A stretch of 15,442 bases of DNA from Acetobacteraceae bacterium. Its GTDB lineage: Bacteria; Pseudomonadota; Alphaproteobacteria; Acetobacterales; Acetobacteraceae. The DNA lies in contig JASHVB010000675.1 of assembly GCA_030039695.1 (NCBI GenBank), forward strand, positions 1-15,442, written 5' to 3'. Below, piece by piece: positions 14,984 to 15,442 of this stretch (position 1 is its first letter; each line of letters begins with the position of its first letter). The notes beneath the pieces are model-generated. The model saw only the letters and a list, made by a program, of their open reading frames with translations. It was not told the DNA's origin and did not search any database. The translations under genes and the position numbers were made by a program.

Positions 14984-15127
14984 ATAAGGGTCAATTTTCA
15001 TACGTATTCCGGAACAATACCTCCGTTTATCTCAGTGAGTTCATGTATGACCTGACTGCGGATGGCATCTGAGGCGACCAAGGCTTTGATGAGGCACAAA
15101 AAGCAGTTTGTCGCACATAAGGGTCAA
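14984..15127 (+). repeat. ATAAGGGTCAA direct repeat, possible IS end
   Basis: The 11-mer ATAAGGGTCAA occurs at 14984-14994 and again at 15117-15127. The first is followed by TTTTC and the second by AATGCC. Repeated GGGTCAA blocks near an end are typical of IS21-family terminal regions, but no istA or istB fragment is recognisable here, so this is a tentative remnant. Confidence 0.35.
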
Positions 15128-15299
15128 AATGCCGCCTGATGTGTTACCGAGTAAGCGTCAGTGCCCGCATTTTTCCGTCCACCGAGAATGGCCATTTTCC
15201 TCGGTTCCATGTTGCAGAAATCGGGTCAACACGACACTCTGCGACGAATCGGCAAAATCGATGAAGTGTTGCGACGACACGACGCAATCATGATGGCGG

Positions 15300-15331
15300 G
15301 TAGCCGGCATTGGAGAGTCCTGTCCGGCTAC
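15300..15331. repeat. 8-bp inverted repeat
   Basis: GTAGCCGG (15300-15307) and CCGGCTAC (15324-15331) are perfect inverse copies with a 16-base loop. No T-run follows on either strand. Confidence 0.45.
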
Positions 15332-15442
15332 TGCGGGCTCGGCGCGCTTCTTGTTTGTTGGCCGAGGCCTAGACGAAGAGAAAAGGGGCCATCTGCTCCA
15401 TCAGCGCGAACTGAGGGAGGTTGAGGAGAAAGGTTACCCTTT

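Larger units (their letters stand above)
14663..15442. other. Right-hand stretch without a convincing gene
   Basis: The open frames here (such as 14773-14967 and one from 15188 to 15424 starting MAIFLGSMLQKSGQHDTLRR) show no domain, weak codon bias and no clear ribosome-binding site. The second contains one short hydrophobic run (LSGYCGLGALLVCWP) and might be a small unknown protein. The stretch also holds an 11-base direct repeat (14984 and 15117), an inverted repeat (15300-15331) and a copy of the dispersed motif (14892-14908), and looks like decayed mobile-element DNA. Confidence 0.4.

Noticed and set aside
1..15442. tRNA or rRNA genes
   Set aside because: No cloverleaf-like sequence with a conserved T-loop (GGTTCRANYCC) in context and no rRNA-like conserved blocks were noticed by eye.

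Overview
The window reads as accessory, partly decayed DNA from an alphaproteobacterium, most likely a sphingomonad or a close relative. This rests on the high G+C of the intact genes, a GcrA-like DNA-binding protein (a family centred on Alphaproteobacteria), a MASE1 hybrid histidine kinase and a CYTH-CHAD protein. The assignment is inference; no rRNA, tRNA, replication gene or intact transposase is visible. Seven genes look intact. At least five others are broken by frameshifts, in-frame stops or 5' loss. Decayed genes, inverted-repeat clusters and one A+T-rich foreign-looking gene suggest a genomic island or plasmid segment shaped by several insertions and deletions.

Layout. 1-242: unassigned left edge. 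243-1259 (-): AraC-type regulator with a 19-bp perfect palindrome upstream (1410-1428). 1525-2127: a small unknown gene split by a one-base frameshift, followed by a dense cluster of inverted repeats with ATTAATG cores, probably recombinase sites or the end of a mobile element. 2128-2883: non-coding, with a diverged direct repeat (about 165-185 bp period) and GGCGCGCC hairpins. 2884-3672 (-): low-G+C SAM-methyltransferase-like gene. 3892-5063 (+): wrecked VWA-like (DUF2201-type) metallopeptidase gene. 5501-7681 (+): MASE1 hybrid histidine kinase. 7682-8484: mostly empty, ending in a long G+C-rich hairpin. 8485-9158 (+): GcrA-like gene with TGA in place of an expected Trp, then an LprI-family gene without its signal-peptide start. 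9340-10530 (-): LanC-like cyclase. 10859-11614 (-): CnbZ-like 2-aminomuconate-type deaminase. 11669-12317 (-): frameshifted APH-type phosphotransferase remnant. 12537-14144 (+): CYTH-CHAD protein, then at 14213-14662 a NUDIX hydrolase. 14663-15442: no convincing gene; short repeats resembling an insertion-sequence end.

Functional links. The CYTH-CHAD and NUDIX genes are co-oriented and 68 bp apart. Both families are tied to polyphosphate or (di)phosphoinositol-type substrates, so a small polyphosphate module is a reasonable inference. The LanC-like and CnbZ-like genes are co-oriented but 328 bp apart with a hairpin between them, so a shared operon is uncertain. The histidine kinase stands alone and carries its own receiver. 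No complete new defence, mobility or biosynthetic system is visible; the least explained sequence is 1525-2883.
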